Origin: CAYMPH01 sp964392365
Lineage (GTDB): Bacteria; Spirochaetota; UBA4802; UBA5550
DNA: 64,000 bases
Assembly (NCBI GenBank): GCA_964392365.1
Contig: CAYMPH010000005.1
Coordinates: 186,001 to 250,000 of the forward strand
Direction: 5' to 3'
Each line of letters starts with the position of its first letter. The first letter of the stretch is position 1. The position numbers and the translations under genes are program-made. Shown in pieces: positions 44,949 to 54,062 of this stretch. The notes under the pieces are model-generated. The model had not been told where the DNA came from. It ran no database searches and saw nothing but the letters and a program-made list of their open reading frames with translations.

Positions 44949-46307
44949 CTAATTTTTACTGCCATTTCGATGCTCAATTACAGCATCAGCAATAACTTTC
45001 TGATACGGCTTAATCATGCCCTGGATTAATCCGGGTAGAATTTTGCGCTGTATTTTTTTTGATTTCATCAGAAAACCGAAAAAATATCCCTGGATAATTG
45101 CTTTCTTCTGCAAATGAGGAAAATTATATAACTTATTTTTTTTATAGAACTTGTGGTCCTCGCGCATCAAACCGCGCATTGTATAAATGAGGTCCCTGAA
45201 AACTCTCATGCCTCCAACTCCCTGGAAATTAACAGGCCTTTCTGGTTTTTGCTCCATAGCCCATGATGTTTTTTCAGCCATAGTTTTTATTCTTGTTTCA
45301 GCAATTTCCCAAATGCCCTCATCAGTAATTATATCCAGCAGATAAACATGCCCCACCTCAGCTCTTGCTTCAATTATCTCTTTAATATTTGATTCTGCTG
45401 ATAATTTCCCGGAAATCAGATATCCTACAGGCCGGCCTGCTAAACTTATTCTATGCCCATTAGAAAACTGCCTGTCGTCAAATTTCTTCCAGACGCTCCT
45501 AAACCAGTGATATTCAAGTGCACCAGCATAAATAATAGCATCGGAATTAATTACATATTTAACAAATGCTTCTCTGAAATCATCTTTAATCACGCACTCC
45601 CCTCTAATTGTGCAGTTCAGGCAGCTTAAGCATCCGGTCTTTAAGTCTATATTGTTTAAATTTAAAATCTGAATTTCAAAATTGGCGTGATCCTGATAAA
45701 TTTGAATCATTTTTTTAAGATTAATATCAGACTCTCTACAATCTGTAATTATGCTTACAATTTTTTTTAACGGATTCTTTGTATTTAAAATGAGATTATT
45801 TTTATTATAAGATTTATAATGCTCAATCATCCATAAAATTTCTTTTAAAAAATCATTAAATCTTTTTACGCCATGCTTGTCCAGTAAATCCATCGCTCCT
45901 GCAAGATGTCCTGCAATATTATTCATTCCCCAGTCTTCGCAAACCAGTTTTAAATAATTGTATGCTGTATGATCATAAAAATGGTGAGAAGTAGAAATCT
46001 GACTCGTAAATTTATTACGGAATACTTTGTGTGATCCCCTTTCCTTTATGATTTCTATAAATCTCATGATCTGAAAAGGAACAAGAAAAGTGTACACAGG
46101 ATAAACCCATAAAACAAAATCTGCTGATTCAACTTCACTGATTATGTTTCTATATAACTTTTCATCTTTTTCAATCTGCCGGATCAGCTTGCCGATATGA
46201 AAAGTAATAAAAACATTTCCTGATTCAACGGATTCCCAGTATTTTACATACTGATAACTGACGCTGAACTCACCTTTTGGGCTTCCGTTAAGAACTACTA
46301 TCTTCAT
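44949..46307 (-). CDS. Tandem flavodoxin-fold (NAD(P)H:FMN reductase-like) protein
   Basis: 452 aa with two flavodoxin-like domains in one chain. Domain 1 (1-~175) starts KIVVLNGSPKGEFSVSYQYV, the phosphate-binding loop of FMN-dependent NAD(P)H reductases. Domain 2 (~185-360) starts KKIVSIITDCRESDINLKKM and has the Cys-rich stretch TGCLSCLNCTIRGECVIKDD, the usual cysteine motif of iron-sulfur flavoproteins (CxxCxxC-x5-C-like). A basic, hydrophobic tail of ~90 residues follows. GGAG precedes the ATG by 5 bases. The first domain lacks the Cys motif. The electron donor and acceptor are unknown. Confidence 0.75.
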   Translation of the reverse strand: MKIVVLNGSPKGEFSVSYQYVKYWESVESGNVFITFHIGKLIRQIEKDEKLYRNIISEVESADFVLWVYPVYTFLVPFQIMRFIEIIKERGSHKVFRNKFTSQISTSHHFYDHTAYNYLKLVCEDWGMNNIAGHLAGAMDLLDKHGVKRFNDFLKEILWMIEHYKSYNKNNLILNTKNPLKKIVSIITDCRESDINLKKMIQIYQDHANFEIQILNLNNIDLKTGCLSCLNCTIRGECVIKDDFREAFVKYVINSDAIIYAGALEYHWFRSVWKKFDDRQFSNGHRISLAGRPVGYLISGKLSAESNIKEIIEARAEVGHVYLLDIITDEGIWEIAETRIKTMAEKTSWAMEQKPERPVNFQGVGGMRVFRDLIYTMRGLMREDHKFYKKNKLYNFPHLQKKAIIQGYFFGFLMKSKKIQRKILPGLIQGMIKPYQKVIADAVIEHRNGSKN

Positions 46308-46512
46308 AAAAACTCCAATTTAATTATCCGGATATTTTCCCCCGAATAAATTTTTGTCAAGCTTTTCAGGCGGTGTAAATATTACCCTGCTCTATTCTTG
46401 TAAATCTTATACATTTCTTAATTAAAAAAAATAAATTAGTCTTGATTTTTTAAAGAATACTTTAATTATCACTAATAGACTCCGGTTTTTAAAAATTTCC
46501 GGGTAGAGAAAA

Positions 46513-47532
46513 ATGAAAATAAATTTAACCGATAAAAAAAATCCTCAGGAATTTATTTTAAGCATAATCCTCATTTTGATTATGATAATTATATTTACAG
46601 CTATTCTTATAAAACAGTCAAAATATGATTTAAGCTCATACGGACTTTCACTCTCATCTGCAGGCGTAAAAGATTCTGCTGCGCCATCCGGATCATCATC
46701 AGGTGCATTAAAAATTGATCAGCTTATCCCTGAAGGATTTGAGCTGTTATTGAAAACAGAAACATACAGTAAAGACAACCTCCATGAAAAGATTAATGGC
46801 AAGGCTACACTTTATTTTGAATCAGGATTTGTTCAGATGATCTCGCAGAGATTCGCAAGCAGCACTGATAAAAATATCTGGATGGAGCTTTATGTTTACG
46901 ATATGGCTGAATATAAAAATGCATTCTCTGTATATTCACAGCAGAAAAGAGCAGATGCAGTTGAGGTGCCGGAACTCGGAAAAGCATACAGCACGCCTAA
47001 CTCTCTATACATAGTTATTGGAAAATACTATATTGAAATTGCCGGATCATCAAAGTCTGATTTACTTGCATCCGCAATTCCTGAACTGGGCCGGAAAATA
47101 AAAAATGAACTGGTTAACTCAGGTGCAGAAAATAAAGAAGAAGCATCCCGGTTTGAGAAAGAATATATTGTTCCTGGAAGCGAAAAGCAGTATCTCAAAG
47201 GCGCATTCGGATACAGCGGCTTTACAGACATTTCAGCTGTTCAGTATAATGTAAAGGGCTCAATTGCAACTGTATTTATCGGTTCAGCTAAAGATAAAAA
47301 TGATTCTGAAAAAATTTCAAAAGGGTATCATAATTTCCTCATTGAAAATGGCGGAGAAATAAAAAAAACAGATGATAAAACCGGTTTGAAAATAATCAAC
47401 CTTTTCGGCTATTATGAAGCAGTGATATCATGCGGAAAGCAGATTGCAGGAATTCATGAAGCGGAAAATTTACAGGATGCTGAAAAAATATCTGAAGCAT
47501 TTATACAAAAAATCTGCGGGAAGAAAAAATAA
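46513..47532 (+). CDS. DUF6599-like membrane-anchored protein
   Basis: 339 aa. One transmembrane helix near the N-terminus (ILSIILILIMIIIFTAILI), with the rest exported. The exported part resembles DUF6599: LIPEGFELLLKTETYSKDNL, KINGKATLYFESGF, WMELYVYDMAEYKNAFSVYS. No cysteine pairs or metal motifs stand out. It is the first gene of a five-gene run in which the next gene starts one base after its stop. I infer an accessory envelope protein of the redox system encoded downstream. Confidence 0.75.
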   Translation: MKINLTDKKNPQEFILSIILILIMIIIFTAILIKQSKYDLSSYGLSLSSAGVKDSAAPSGSSSGALKIDQLIPEGFELLLKTETYSKDNLHEKINGKATLYFESGFVQMISQRFASSTDKNIWMELYVYDMAEYKNAFSVYSQQKRADAVEVPELGKAYSTPNSLYIVIGKYYIEIAGSSKSDLLASAIPELGRKIKNELVNSGAENKEEASRFEKEYIVPGSEKQYLKGAFGYSGFTDISAVQYNVKGSIATVFIGSAKDKNDSEKISKGYHNFLIENGGEIKKTDDKTGLKIINLFGYYEAVISCGKQIAGIHEAENLQDAEKISEAFIQKICGKKK

Positions 47533-47533
47533 A

Positions 47534-48526
47534 ATGAGCGATGTAAATGAAAATATAGGACGCAGGGAATTTCTGATCAGATCCATTAAAGCCGGTATTT
47601 CAGTTGCTGTTGCCGGCGCTGCCTCTTATGTGTTATACGATTCAAAAGGCCCGCAGAAAGAAAAACCATCACTGGATAATATCACTCTTCCGGATTATTC
47701 CGTAAAGCCTGTAGATGGCAAAACCATTTCCATTGCTAAAGGCCCTGACAGAAAACAATGCGCTGAAGCAGCAATAAAAGAACTCGGGGGAATGGAAAGA
47801 TTCATTAAACCCGGAGAAACAGTTGCTATTAAGCCGAATATAGCATTTGCATCATCACCTGACCTTGGAGCTACAAGCCACCCGGACCTGATTGCAGAAC
47901 TTGTCCGTCTATGTCTCAAGGCCGGAGCAAAGCGCGTCATGGTTCTGGACAATCCCATAAACGATCCTGCAAGCTGTTACTATCTCTCTGGAATTGAAAA
48001 AGCAGTAAAAGATGCAGGCGGTGAAATAGTACTTCCAAAAACTGAATATTTTAAAAATATAACCCTGAAAAACGGCAGGCTGATCCAGGACTGGCCTTTT
48101 TTATTTGAGCCTCTGAAAAAAGCAGACAAGCTGATAGGCGTTGCTCCTGTAAAATCACACAACAGAAGCGGAGCGTCTATGTCTATGAAAAACTGGTACG
48201 GGCTTCTAGGCGGCCGGCGGAATATTTTCCATCAGGACATCAACACAATTATAACTGAACTAGCGCAGCTCATCAAACCGACACTCGTTGTTCTTGACGG
48301 CTTCCAGGTAATGATGAGCAACGGCCCCACAGGCGGCTCGCTCTCTGATTTAAAAAATTTAAATACTGTAATCGCAAGCACTGATCAGGTCGCTGCTGAT
48401 TCATACGGTTCGGGTCTTCTAAACATGAGCATCACGGATCTTCCATATTTAGCCATGGCTGAAAAAGCAGGAGCCGGAATATCAGACTATAAATCCCTTA
48501 AGCCTTTATTTGTTAATGCAGGTTAA
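47534..48526 (+). CDS. DUF362 family protein with twin-arginine-like signal
   Basis: 330 aa. N-terminus GRREFLIRSIKAGISVAVAG is a twin-arginine-type signal or anchor. The body is DUF362: AIKPNIAFASSPDLGATSHP, LIAELVRLCLKAGAKRVMVL, VAPVKSHNRSGASMSMKNWY, VVLDGFQVMMSNGPTGG. Unlike many DUF362 proteins it has no ferredoxin domain at the C-terminus. The frame opens at 47444 inside the previous gene; the ATG at 47534, one base after that stop, fits the Tat signal. It probably works with the iron-sulfur protein encoded next. Confidence 0.85.
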   Translation: MSDVNENIGRREFLIRSIKAGISVAVAGAASYVLYDSKGPQKEKPSLDNITLPDYSVKPVDGKTISIAKGPDRKQCAEAAIKELGGMERFIKPGETVAIKPNIAFASSPDLGATSHPDLIAELVRLCLKAGAKRVMVLDNPINDPASCYYLSGIEKAVKDAGGEIVLPKTEYFKNITLKNGRLIQDWPFLFEPLKKADKLIGVAPVKSHNRSGASMSMKNWYGLLGGRRNIFHQDINTIITELAQLIKPTLVVLDGFQVMMSNGPTGGSLSDLKNLNTVIASTDQVAADSYGSGLLNMSITDLPYLAMAEKAGAGISDYKSLKPLFVNAG

Positions 48527-48533
48527 TAAACAT

Positions 48534-50273
48534 ATGAAAATAATATTAGTACGCAGAATATCCCAGATTTTTTTCTTTATATTGTTTGTCTGGTTCTGCA
48601 TAGCAAGCACTATAGGTGAAAAGTTTTTCCAGATCCGCGGATGGCCGGTTAATCTTTTCCTTGAACTGGATCCGCTTATATCCATAGGCACAATTCTCAC
48701 AACTCACAAACTATACTGGCCTCTGCTCTGGTCGCTGCTTACAGTTATTCTCACAATTATTTTCGGTCGGTTTTTCTGCGGCTGGTTGTGCCCGTTCGGA
48801 GCAATTCATCAGTTCACAGGATATTTATGGAACAGGGGAAGCGCTGTTTCAAAAATGGTAAAACTCAACATCTACAGGCCTCTGCAGTCTGTTAAATACT
48901 ATATACTTGCTGTTTTTCTCATAGCAGCAATTTTCCCGTTTTCCACATCTTCACTTCAGATAGGACTTCTCGACCCGATCTCGCTGATAACCAGAACATT
49001 CAATCTGATGCTTCTGCCAATATTCGATATGAAGTTCAATGTTACTTCAATGTCAGGAAGATTTTACGAAGGCGCCTGGCTTATATTTCTGGTTTTCGGC
49101 GCTGCAGTCATGCTTAATCTTTTTATACCGAGATTCTACTGCAGATTCATATGTCCACTGGGAGCACTCTTCGGCATACTGAGCAGATTCGCTATATTCA
49201 GAATAGGCAAGAATCACTATAACTGCAGCGACTGCAAAAGATGCGAGGAATTCTGCGAAGGTGCGTGCCAGCCGAACGGCCCGATCCGCACAAGCGAATG
49301 CGTAATGTGCCTCAACTGCCGCGAGGGCTGCAAAGAAGACGTTATGACTTACAGCACCATACCATCCAGAGCAGGAGAAATTCCCGAGCCTGATCTTTCG
49401 AGAAAGGGATTTATTCTGTCAATTGCAGGAGGTATATTGATTCTTCCTGTATTCAGACTAGGCAGACAGCTGGATTCAAACTGGCTTCATTCAATTATAC
49501 GCCCTCCGGGATCTCTTGAAGAAGAGGAATTTCTCAAGAGATGCATCAAGTGCGGAGAGTGCATAAGAATCTGCCCTACAAATGTTCTTCAGCCCGGCAG
49601 CGTTGAAGGAGGCTTTGAAAATCTCTGGACCCCTGTTCTGAATAACAGAATCGGATCAAGCGGATGCCAGTACAACTGCACAGCGTGCGGACAGATCTGT
49701 CCCACATCAGCAATACGTCCTATTACTCTTGACGAAAAGCACGGCAAGGGCAGATTTGCAGATGCTGGTTTCATTAAGATAGGAACTGCATTTGTTGACC
49801 GGAACCGCTGTCTTCCATGGAGCATGGATAAGCCGTGCATTGTGTGCCAGGAAAACTGCCCTGAAAGCCCCAAGGCAATACATACAGATGAAATTTTCAA
49901 TACAGTACGTGACGGGAATTTAACAGTAAAATCCGTTCAGAAAAATATAATTGAAGTTTCAGGACATGAAATTTCAGGAGGAAAAAATCTATCAGGAGAT
50001 TATTTCTGCCTGATAGATGGGAAGAAGCGGATAAAAATTTTATCAATGACAGAAAATTCAGTTGTAATTTCACCTGCGGAAAAATTTAATCTGTTCAGCG
50101 GCGATAAAATTTCAATACAGGTTCGTCTGCAAAGGCCTTATGTTGATATAGAACGATGCACAGGCTGCGGCATATGCGAGCATGAATGCCCGGTAAGCGG
50201 CAAGCGTGCAATAAGAGTATCAGGCGTTGGAGAATCAAGAAGCAGAAACAGGGCAATGTTATTAAAACAATAA
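48534..50273 (+). CDS. Polyferredoxin membrane protein (NapH-like plus NapG-like fusion)
   Basis: 579 aa. The N-terminal half is NapH/YccM-like: several membrane helices with GRFFCGWLCPFGAIHQF and PRFYCRFICPLGALFG, then two clusters (CSDCKRCEEFC; CVMCLNCREGC). The C-terminal half is NapG/MauM-like with four more sets: RCIKCGECIRICP, CQYNCTACGQICP, CIVCQENCPESPKA with an upstream Cys, and RCTGCGICEHECP. In total about six [4Fe-4S] sites, with a ~75-residue insertion before the last. It would carry electrons between a membrane quinol pool and the exported partners. The start at 48534 leaves 7 bp after the DUF362 stop. Confidence 0.85.
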   Translation: MKIILVRRISQIFFFILFVWFCIASTIGEKFFQIRGWPVNLFLELDPLISIGTILTTHKLYWPLLWSLLTVILTIIFGRFFCGWLCPFGAIHQFTGYLWNRGSAVSKMVKLNIYRPLQSVKYYILAVFLIAAIFPFSTSSLQIGLLDPISLITRTFNLMLLPIFDMKFNVTSMSGRFYEGAWLIFLVFGAAVMLNLFIPRFYCRFICPLGALFGILSRFAIFRIGKNHYNCSDCKRCEEFCEGACQPNGPIRTSECVMCLNCREGCKEDVMTYSTIPSRAGEIPEPDLSRKGFILSIAGGILILPVFRLGRQLDSNWLHSIIRPPGSLEEEEFLKRCIKCGECIRICPTNVLQPGSVEGGFENLWTPVLNNRIGSSGCQYNCTACGQICPTSAIRPITLDEKHGKGRFADAGFIKIGTAFVDRNRCLPWSMDKPCIVCQENCPESPKAIHTDEIFNTVRDGNLTVKSVQKNIIEVSGHEISGGKNLSGDYFCLIDGKKRIKILSMTENSVVISPAEKFNLFSGDKISIQVRLQRPYVDIERCTGCGICEHECPVSGKRAIRVSGVGESRSRNRAMLLKQ

Positions 50274-50290
50274 ATTCCGGAGGAATAAAA

Positions 50291-51535
50291 ATGGATGAAG
50301 ACAAAAAGATAATCAATCGCAGAGATTTTGTTAAAATGATAGGGCTTGCAGGAGTTGGTTCAGTTGCAGCATTGAGTTCAGCCGGATGCAGTAAAAGCAA
50401 TGATGGAGCAGATGCCGGAACGTCTGATGCACAGAGCAAGGATCTTCCTAAAATCCCCAAGCGCAGGCTTGGCAAGAGCAATATCAATATCCCGTCACTT
50501 TCCCACGGTGTAATGTACAATCTTGTTGATAACCAGATAGTAATATATAACGGCCTCAAGTGGGGCATTGATATGATAGATACATCACACGGTTATGCAG
50601 GCGGCAACAGTGAACTCGGCATTGGAAAATTTCTGGCAAAAAATCCTGACAGAAGAAAGGATATGGTAATAGTAAGCAAGGCATCCAGAGCGAAAACAAT
50701 TCCTGAAATTGAAGAAAGGCTGCAGCTGTCATTAAAAAGAATGAATACAAACTATATTGATGTATACTATGGTGTTCATGGCCTGAAAGATCCTAATGAT
50801 TTAACAGAGGATCTGCGCAAATGGGCTGAAAGCGCAAAAAAAAGAAAACTTATAAAAGCATTCGGATTCAGCACTCACCAGAACATGGCTAAATGCCTCA
50901 AGGCAGCTTCAAAACTCGACTGGATCGATGCTCTCATGACCAGTTACAATTTCCGCCTCATGCAGGATTCCGAGATGCAGGATGCGGTTGACGCCTGCCA
51001 TAAAAAAGATATAGGCTTAATTGCAATGAAAGTTATGGGACTTGAAGTAACAACTGAAAGTGATAAAACCATGGTAAATGCTTTTCTTCAAAAAGGCTAT
51101 ACAGAAGCACAGACCAAATTAAAAGCAGTTCTTGACGATAAGAGAATTGCATCAGCGTGCATTACAATGAGCACAGTTGAGCAGATATCCACAAATGTTT
51201 CTGCAGTTCTTGACAGGAAAAAACTTTCAAGTGCTGAAATGAAAATTTTAAAGAAGTATGCATTAAATACATGCTCAGCATACTGCACAGGTTGTTCTGA
51301 AATATGCAGCAGAACCATGCTTGATGCAGGCCCGCATATCGCAGATATTATGCGTTCATTGATGTACTATAACAGTTACGATGAAAAAGAAATGGCTATG
51401 GAAGTTTTCTCAGAGATCCCGCGGAATATCAGGAAAAAACTTGCAAGGCTTGATTATTCAGATGTTGAATCACGATGTCCGCAGCAGCTTCCGATCGGGA
51501 TGCTGATTTCTGAAGCAGTAAAAAAAATGGCTTAG
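50291..51535 (+). CDS. Tat-exported aldo/keto reductase with C-terminal iron-sulfur motif
   Basis: 414 aa. Twin-arginine signal NRRDFVKMIGLAGVGSVAAL ends in a lipobox-like SSAGC (C33), so it may be a Tat lipoprotein. The AKR fold retains the usual tetrad: D97 and Y102 (DTSHGYAGGNSE), K130 (MVIVSKASR) and H163 (YYGVHGL). The C-terminus adds a cluster motif, CSAYCTGCSEIC, with a later Cys in SRCPQQLPIG, as in iron-sulfur AKRs. GGAGGAATAAAA precedes the ATG. A reductase using NADPH would be unusual outside the cytoplasm, so the neighbouring polyferredoxin is the more likely electron source. Substrate unknown. Confidence 0.85.
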   Translation: MDEDKKIINRRDFVKMIGLAGVGSVAALSSAGCSKSNDGADAGTSDAQSKDLPKIPKRRLGKSNINIPSLSHGVMYNLVDNQIVIYNGLKWGIDMIDTSHGYAGGNSELGIGKFLAKNPDRRKDMVIVSKASRAKTIPEIEERLQLSLKRMNTNYIDVYYGVHGLKDPNDLTEDLRKWAESAKKRKLIKAFGFSTHQNMAKCLKAASKLDWIDALMTSYNFRLMQDSEMQDAVDACHKKDIGLIAMKVMGLEVTTESDKTMVNAFLQKGYTEAQTKLKAVLDDKRIASACITMSTVEQISTNVSAVLDRKKLSSAEMKILKKYALNTCSAYCTGCSEICSRTMLDAGPHIADIMRSLMYYNSYDEKEMAMEVFSEIPRNIRKKLARLDYSDVESRCPQQLPIGMLISEAVKKMA

Positions 51536-51545
51536 GAATACATTC

Positions 51546-51980
51546 ATGAAAAAACTTTTAACTGTTATAGCATTGATCTCAATTGGATCGATGTATTGTT
51601 CAAAAAAAGATTCTTATAATAAAGAACAACTTGAGAAATTATTAAAAACAAAGAACTGCAGGGAATGCATCCTCTCAGGAGCTGACTTATCAAAAGCTGA
51701 CCTTGAAGGCGGGAATATGATTACTGCAGTTCTTAAAAAAGCAAATCTATCCGGAGTAAATCTGAAAAATGCAAATCTTTATGGAGTTAATCTCATCGAA
51801 GCAGATCTTTCAAATGCCAATCTCACCGGAGCGAATCTGGCCGGAGCAAGCCTCATGAATGCGAATCTGACAAATGCAGCTATTGTGAATGCCGACTTTA
51901 CAGGCGCAGCTTTTGACGGAGCATTATGGATTGACGGGAAAAAAAGATGCGGAAAAAAATCTACAGGTATCTGCAGATAA
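51546..51980 (+). CDS. Pentapeptide-repeat lipoprotein
   Basis: 144 aa. Lipoprotein signal (LLTVIALISIGSMYC, acylated Cys at residue 18). Residues ~45-130 are A(D/N)Lxx pentapeptide repeats (SGADLSKADLEGG, NLSGVNLKNANLYG and so on), which form a right-handed quadrilateral helix. It also has a Cys pair before the repeats (TKNCRECILSG) and one at the C-terminus. It starts 10 bp after the aldo/keto reductase, so it is the last gene of that operon. Its role there is unknown. Confidence 0.85.
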   Translation: MKKLLTVIALISIGSMYCSKKDSYNKEQLEKLLKTKNCRECILSGADLSKADLEGGNMITAVLKKANLSGVNLKNANLYGVNLIEADLSNANLTGANLAGASLMNANLTNAAIVNADFTGAAFDGALWIDGKKRCGKKSTGICR

Positions 51981-51984
51981 AAAA

Positions 51985-52013
51985 ACTCACCCCGGCTGTC
52001 AAAAAGGGTGAGT
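51985..52013 (-). terminator. Intrinsic terminator of the LysE-family gene
   Basis: On the minus strand ACTCACCC / GGGTGAGT (8 bp), then seven T residues; the stem begins at the LysE stop codon. Read on the plus strand it gives a hairpin directly after the pentapeptide-repeat gene, though without a T run. Confidence 0.8.
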
Positions 52014-52705
52014 CAGGATGTTACTCCTTTTAATAGCTGGTGCAGGCTTATATTTAAAATCAGCGCAAAAAGCTTAACTGTAAAATATGATATTAATAAA
52101 GCAAGTATTACCATAAGAAAGATATTTGCCCTGTATAAAAATTTCTCTGAAAAGGATTTCTGGAACCGATGAAGAATAATTGCTTCAAGAATAAGGTATA
52201 GTGCAAGACCGGATGCTCCTGAAAAAACAAACAGCGTTTTAATTGCCGGCGTCATTTCAGTAAACATATTAAGATCTGCAAAAAGTTTAAATCCAACAAA
52301 CCACCATATAATCATTCCGGGATTTGTTATTGCAATGGTAAAACCTGTTACAAATGAAAGCCTTTTCCCGTAGCTTATCTGACTCTCCTCATGAAGCATA
52401 TACTTCCTTTCCTGATAAGATTTATACACCAGATAAGAAAGTACAATTATACCGAGACTATATATCAATACCTGAAAATCTTTATGCATAAGATAATGTC
52501 CGAATCCGAAAAGAGCAAGCATTCCGTATAGAAAATCCGATAATGCAGAACCCATTGCCGTTACAATTGCAGGCTTTTTATGTCCATTTATTGTTTTTTT
52601 AATAACTTCAAGCTGAACAGCTCCAACAGGAATTGAAGTTAGAAAACCTAAAATAATCCCAAATAATACTGTAGCAAGCAGTTTTAAAATGTAGATATAA
52701 TCCAT
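52013..52705 (-). CDS. LysE family amino acid exporter
   Basis: 230 aa inner-membrane protein with about six helices. The N-terminal signature FGIILGFLTSIPVGAVQLEV is the LysE/RhtB GPxxxG-like segment, then MGSALSDFLYGMLALFGFG and ISYGKRLSFVTGFTIAITNPGMI. These export amino acids or related small molecules; the substrate is not predictable. It is convergent with the redox operon and shares its terminator. Confidence 0.85.
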   Translation of the reverse strand: MDYIYILKLLATVLFGIILGFLTSIPVGAVQLEVIKKTINGHKKPAIVTAMGSALSDFLYGMLALFGFGHYLMHKDFQVLIYSLGIIVLSYLVYKSYQERKYMLHEESQISYGKRLSFVTGFTIAITNPGMIIWWFVGFKLFADLNMFTEMTPAIKTLFVFSGASGLALYLILEAIILHRFQKSFSEKFLYRANIFLMVILALLISYFTVKLFALILNISLHQLLKGVTS

Positions 52706-53028
52706 AATATAACCCGGGTTTTTAATATATTCATTTGCAACATATTGATTTGTCTCTAATTAGTTTGACAAGTAAACCATAATATTTTTAGTTTATTAAA
52801 AAGAAATACCTATTTGTTTACATATGTCAATAATAAATCATACGGTCATTTTAAAAACAACATATCAGGATTAGGTATTGATTTTTTCACAGCAGAAGGA
52901 AAAAACTTGAAGAGCATTTTTTTTACTGTTTCCTCTGATTTTTTCTTTCTGCTATCGCAAATTATCATTTAGTTTGTATAAAGAAACGAAGCAACCAAAT
53001 AAAAATTCCGGGACTTAGGAGATATTAT
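52706..53028. other. Intergenic region between LysE and PAP2 genes
   Basis: 323 bp of AT-rich, divergent upstream DNA for both genes. AGGAG lies 7 bases before the PAP2 ATG. I did not find a convincing promoter pair, a repeat, or a small ORF. Confidence 0.5.
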
Positions 53029-54009
53029 ATGGAAATCATCTGGAACATGGGTATATCTTTAAATATATTATTTCAAAGCTTTGGAATTTTTCTGAAAACT
53101 CCAATGGAAATATTCTCCTTTTTCGGTACTGAAGTATTTTTTCTGCTACTTCTTCCGGCACTGTACTGGTGCATTGAATCTGGTATAGGCCTCAGGGTAG
53201 GCATTATTCTTCTACTAAGCGTTTCTCTTAATGAATCCTTTAAATTAATATTACACGGACCCCGTCCATACTGGTACAGTTCTGATGTTATAAGTTATGC
53301 AAACGAATCTTCTTTCGGCGTTCCATCCGGTCATTCTCAGACAGCAATTGCCGTATGGGGAATGCTAGCATCGGAAATCGGCAGAAAATGGGCATGGATG
53401 GCAGCATGCTTTATCATTATGCTTATTGGCATATCACGCATATATCTGGGTGTTCACTTTCCGCATGATGTAATTATCGGCTGGCTGATAGGAGCTTTTT
53501 TATTATGGCTGGTATTGCATTTCTGGAAAACTGCAATTGAGTTTATAAAAAAAATGAGCGTGCGCAAGCAGATATGGTTATCCTTTCTCAGCTCAATGGT
53601 TCTAATTTTATTATCACTTATACCATTTCTCTGGCTGAAAATTTCCCACTGGCAGATGCCGCAGACATGGGAAATATATACAAAAGATGCTATATCAATG
53701 AGCTTCTCATTCACAACCGCAGGAATGCTGTTCGGCTTTCTTTCAGGTTTAATGTGGATCAGAAACCAGGGCGGATTTTCTGCTGATGGCAATCCGTGGA
53801 AACGTATTTTACGCTATATACTTGGAATGACAGGTCTTCTTATTCTGTATTTCGGACTGAAAGCCATCTTTGGATTTATTTTCCCTGAAAAGATAGATGC
53901 TCTCCAGTATTTTTTAAGATATATCAGATATTATATGGTTGGAATATGGATATCAGCCTGTGCACCCTGGATTTTTATCAAACTGAATTTAGCCCTGAAA
54001 GCTGAATGA
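53029..54009 (+). CDS. PAP2-family membrane phosphatase
   Basis: 326 aa polytopic protein. The three phosphatase signatures are present: C1 KLILHGPRPYW, C2 VPSGHSQTAI (catalytic His) and C3 SRIYLGVHFPHDVIIGW (catalytic His). A further four or so helices follow in a ~150-residue C-terminal extension that is absent from short PAP2 enzymes. It probably dephosphorylates a lipid such as undecaprenyl-pyrophosphate or phosphatidate, with the active site facing the periplasm. It is convergent with the radical-SAM gene across a strong hairpin. Confidence 0.88.
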   Translation: MEIIWNMGISLNILFQSFGIFLKTPMEIFSFFGTEVFFLLLLPALYWCIESGIGLRVGIILLLSVSLNESFKLILHGPRPYWYSSDVISYANESSFGVPSGHSQTAIAVWGMLASEIGRKWAWMAACFIIMLIGISRIYLGVHFPHDVIIGWLIGAFLLWLVLHFWKTAIEFIKKMSVRKQIWLSFLSSMVLILLSLIPFLWLKISHWQMPQTWEIYTKDAISMSFSFTTAGMLFGFLSGLMWIRNQGGFSADGNPWKRILRYILGMTGLLILYFGLKAIFGFIFPEKIDALQYFLRYIRYYMVGIWISACAPWIFIKLNLALKAE

Positions 54010-54046
54010 AACTATTTCCTGAATAAAGCTGTTCAGAAAATAGTTT
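54009..54046. terminator. Bidirectional terminator hairpin
   Basis: A 15-base stem with one mismatch (AAACTATTTCCTGAA / TTCAGAAAATAGTTT) between the convergent PAP2 and radical-SAM genes. Either strand can form it. Confidence 0.65.
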
Positions 54047-54062
54047 ATATAATCGTTAACTG

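Noticed and set aside
50095..50568. A 157-residue minus-strand frame over the polyferredoxin/aldo-keto reductase junction
   Set aside because: Both plus-strand genes there have strong motifs and ribosome-binding sites; the antisense frame has none.
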